Below are positions 13,561 through 13,712 of a stretch of 13,712 nucleotides of DNA, one piece after another. Position 1 is the first letter of the stretch. The number at the start of each line of letters is the position of its first letter. This DNA comes from an uncultured Oscillospiraceae bacterium (GTDB taxonomy: Bacteria > Bacillota > Clostridia > Oscillospirales > Ruminococcaceae): assembly GCA_900552845.1 (NCBI GenBank), contig USBC01000035.1, positions 1 to 13,712 on the forward strand, written 5' to 3'. A program made the position numbers and the translations under genes. Under the pieces are notes generated by a model, which worked only from the letters and a program-made list of their open reading frames with translations, did no database searches and was not told the origin of the DNA.

Positions 13561-13609
13561 GGCACCCCGCTGGGGTGCCGATCCGCGCCCCCGTTGGGGG
13601 CGCGGATCG
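13561..13609. repeat. Two adjoining GC-rich hairpins in the 3' intergenic region
   Basis: GGCACCCC pairs with GGGGTGCC (13561-13568 with 13572-13579, loop GCT). Immediately after, a 13-bp perfect stem with a GTT triloop covers 13580-13608. The stretch from 13517 to the window end is extremely GC-rich, has a run of eight C (13676-13683) and no gene that I can support on either strand. It ends in CGAGCGTAGCGAGC, which reads like an intergenic repeat. Confidence 0.6.
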
Positions 13610-13712
13610 CCGGGCATCGTCCGGCGGCGGCGGCCGCCCCGGGTGAGCCAAGCCGGGGGTAGCAAGGCAAAAACGCCCCCCCCGAACGGCAAAACCCCCG
13701 AGCGTAGCGAGC

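Noticed and set aside
13461..13670. 69-codon minus-strand frame after the HTH gene
   Set aside because: It covers a terminator and GC-rich hairpins, has no ribosome site, and its sequence is low-complexity Pro/Arg/Ala.

Overview
The window looks like a chromosomal piece of an anaerobic gut-type Firmicute, probably class Clostridia, order Oscillospirales. The evidence is strong AGGAGG-type ribosome binding sites, sigma-A promoters, Gram-positive SOS boxes, rubrerythrin, a Na+-pumping decarboxylase and moderately high G+C. The species cannot be named from the sequence. I see no phage, insertion sequence, CRISPR array, tRNA or rRNA. Fourteen protein-coding genes or gene ends are supported, plus one candidate small RNA.

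Layout, left to right. (1) 1-1135: the end of a + strand operon with a FAD/NAD oxidoreductase (5' truncated) overlapping a DUF1667 protein, the usual tail of a Firmicutes glycerol-3-phosphate oxidation operon, closed by a terminator. (2) 1262-5096: a four-gene + strand operon for a Na+-translocating oxaloacetate decarboxylase in a split form: carboxyltransferase without a biotin domain, OadG-like membrane subunit, free-standing biotin carrier, and the OadB pump. It has a strong promoter with a cre-like palindrome at the transcription start, and a terminator. (3) 5216-8201: a - strand group of rubrerythrin, LexA (with two SOS-like boxes in its own promoter) and a MATE exporter with a perfect consensus promoter. 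(4) 8202-8579: gene-free; it holds a candidate small RNA with repeated CCTC-type (anti-Shine-Dalgarno-like) motifs and a strong terminator. (5) 8580-10696: a small DUF1294 membrane protein (-) divergent from a cardiolipin synthase (+), ending in a bidirectional terminator. (6) 10760-12573: a translationally coupled - strand pair, a histidine phosphatase and a DUF975 membrane protein. (7) 12685-13516: a + strand HTH (Xre-type) regulator with its own promoter and terminator. (8) 13517-13712: GC-rich hairpin-forming sequence without a gene.

How it works together. The oxaloacetate decarboxylase would turn the free energy of decarboxylation into a Na+ gradient, which MATE-family exporters commonly use, although a functional link here is only inference. 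Rubrerythrin (peroxide detoxification) and LexA (DNA damage) sit together as stress functions. DUF1294, Cls and DUF975 are membrane proteins or membrane-lipid functions. Most intergenic gaps carry GC-rich hairpins that look like a degenerate family of palindromic repeats.

The least explained signals are the candidate C-rich small RNA at 8387-8530, a hairpin that buries the rubrerythrin ribosome binding site, and a 68-nt palindromic element between lexA and rubrerythrin.
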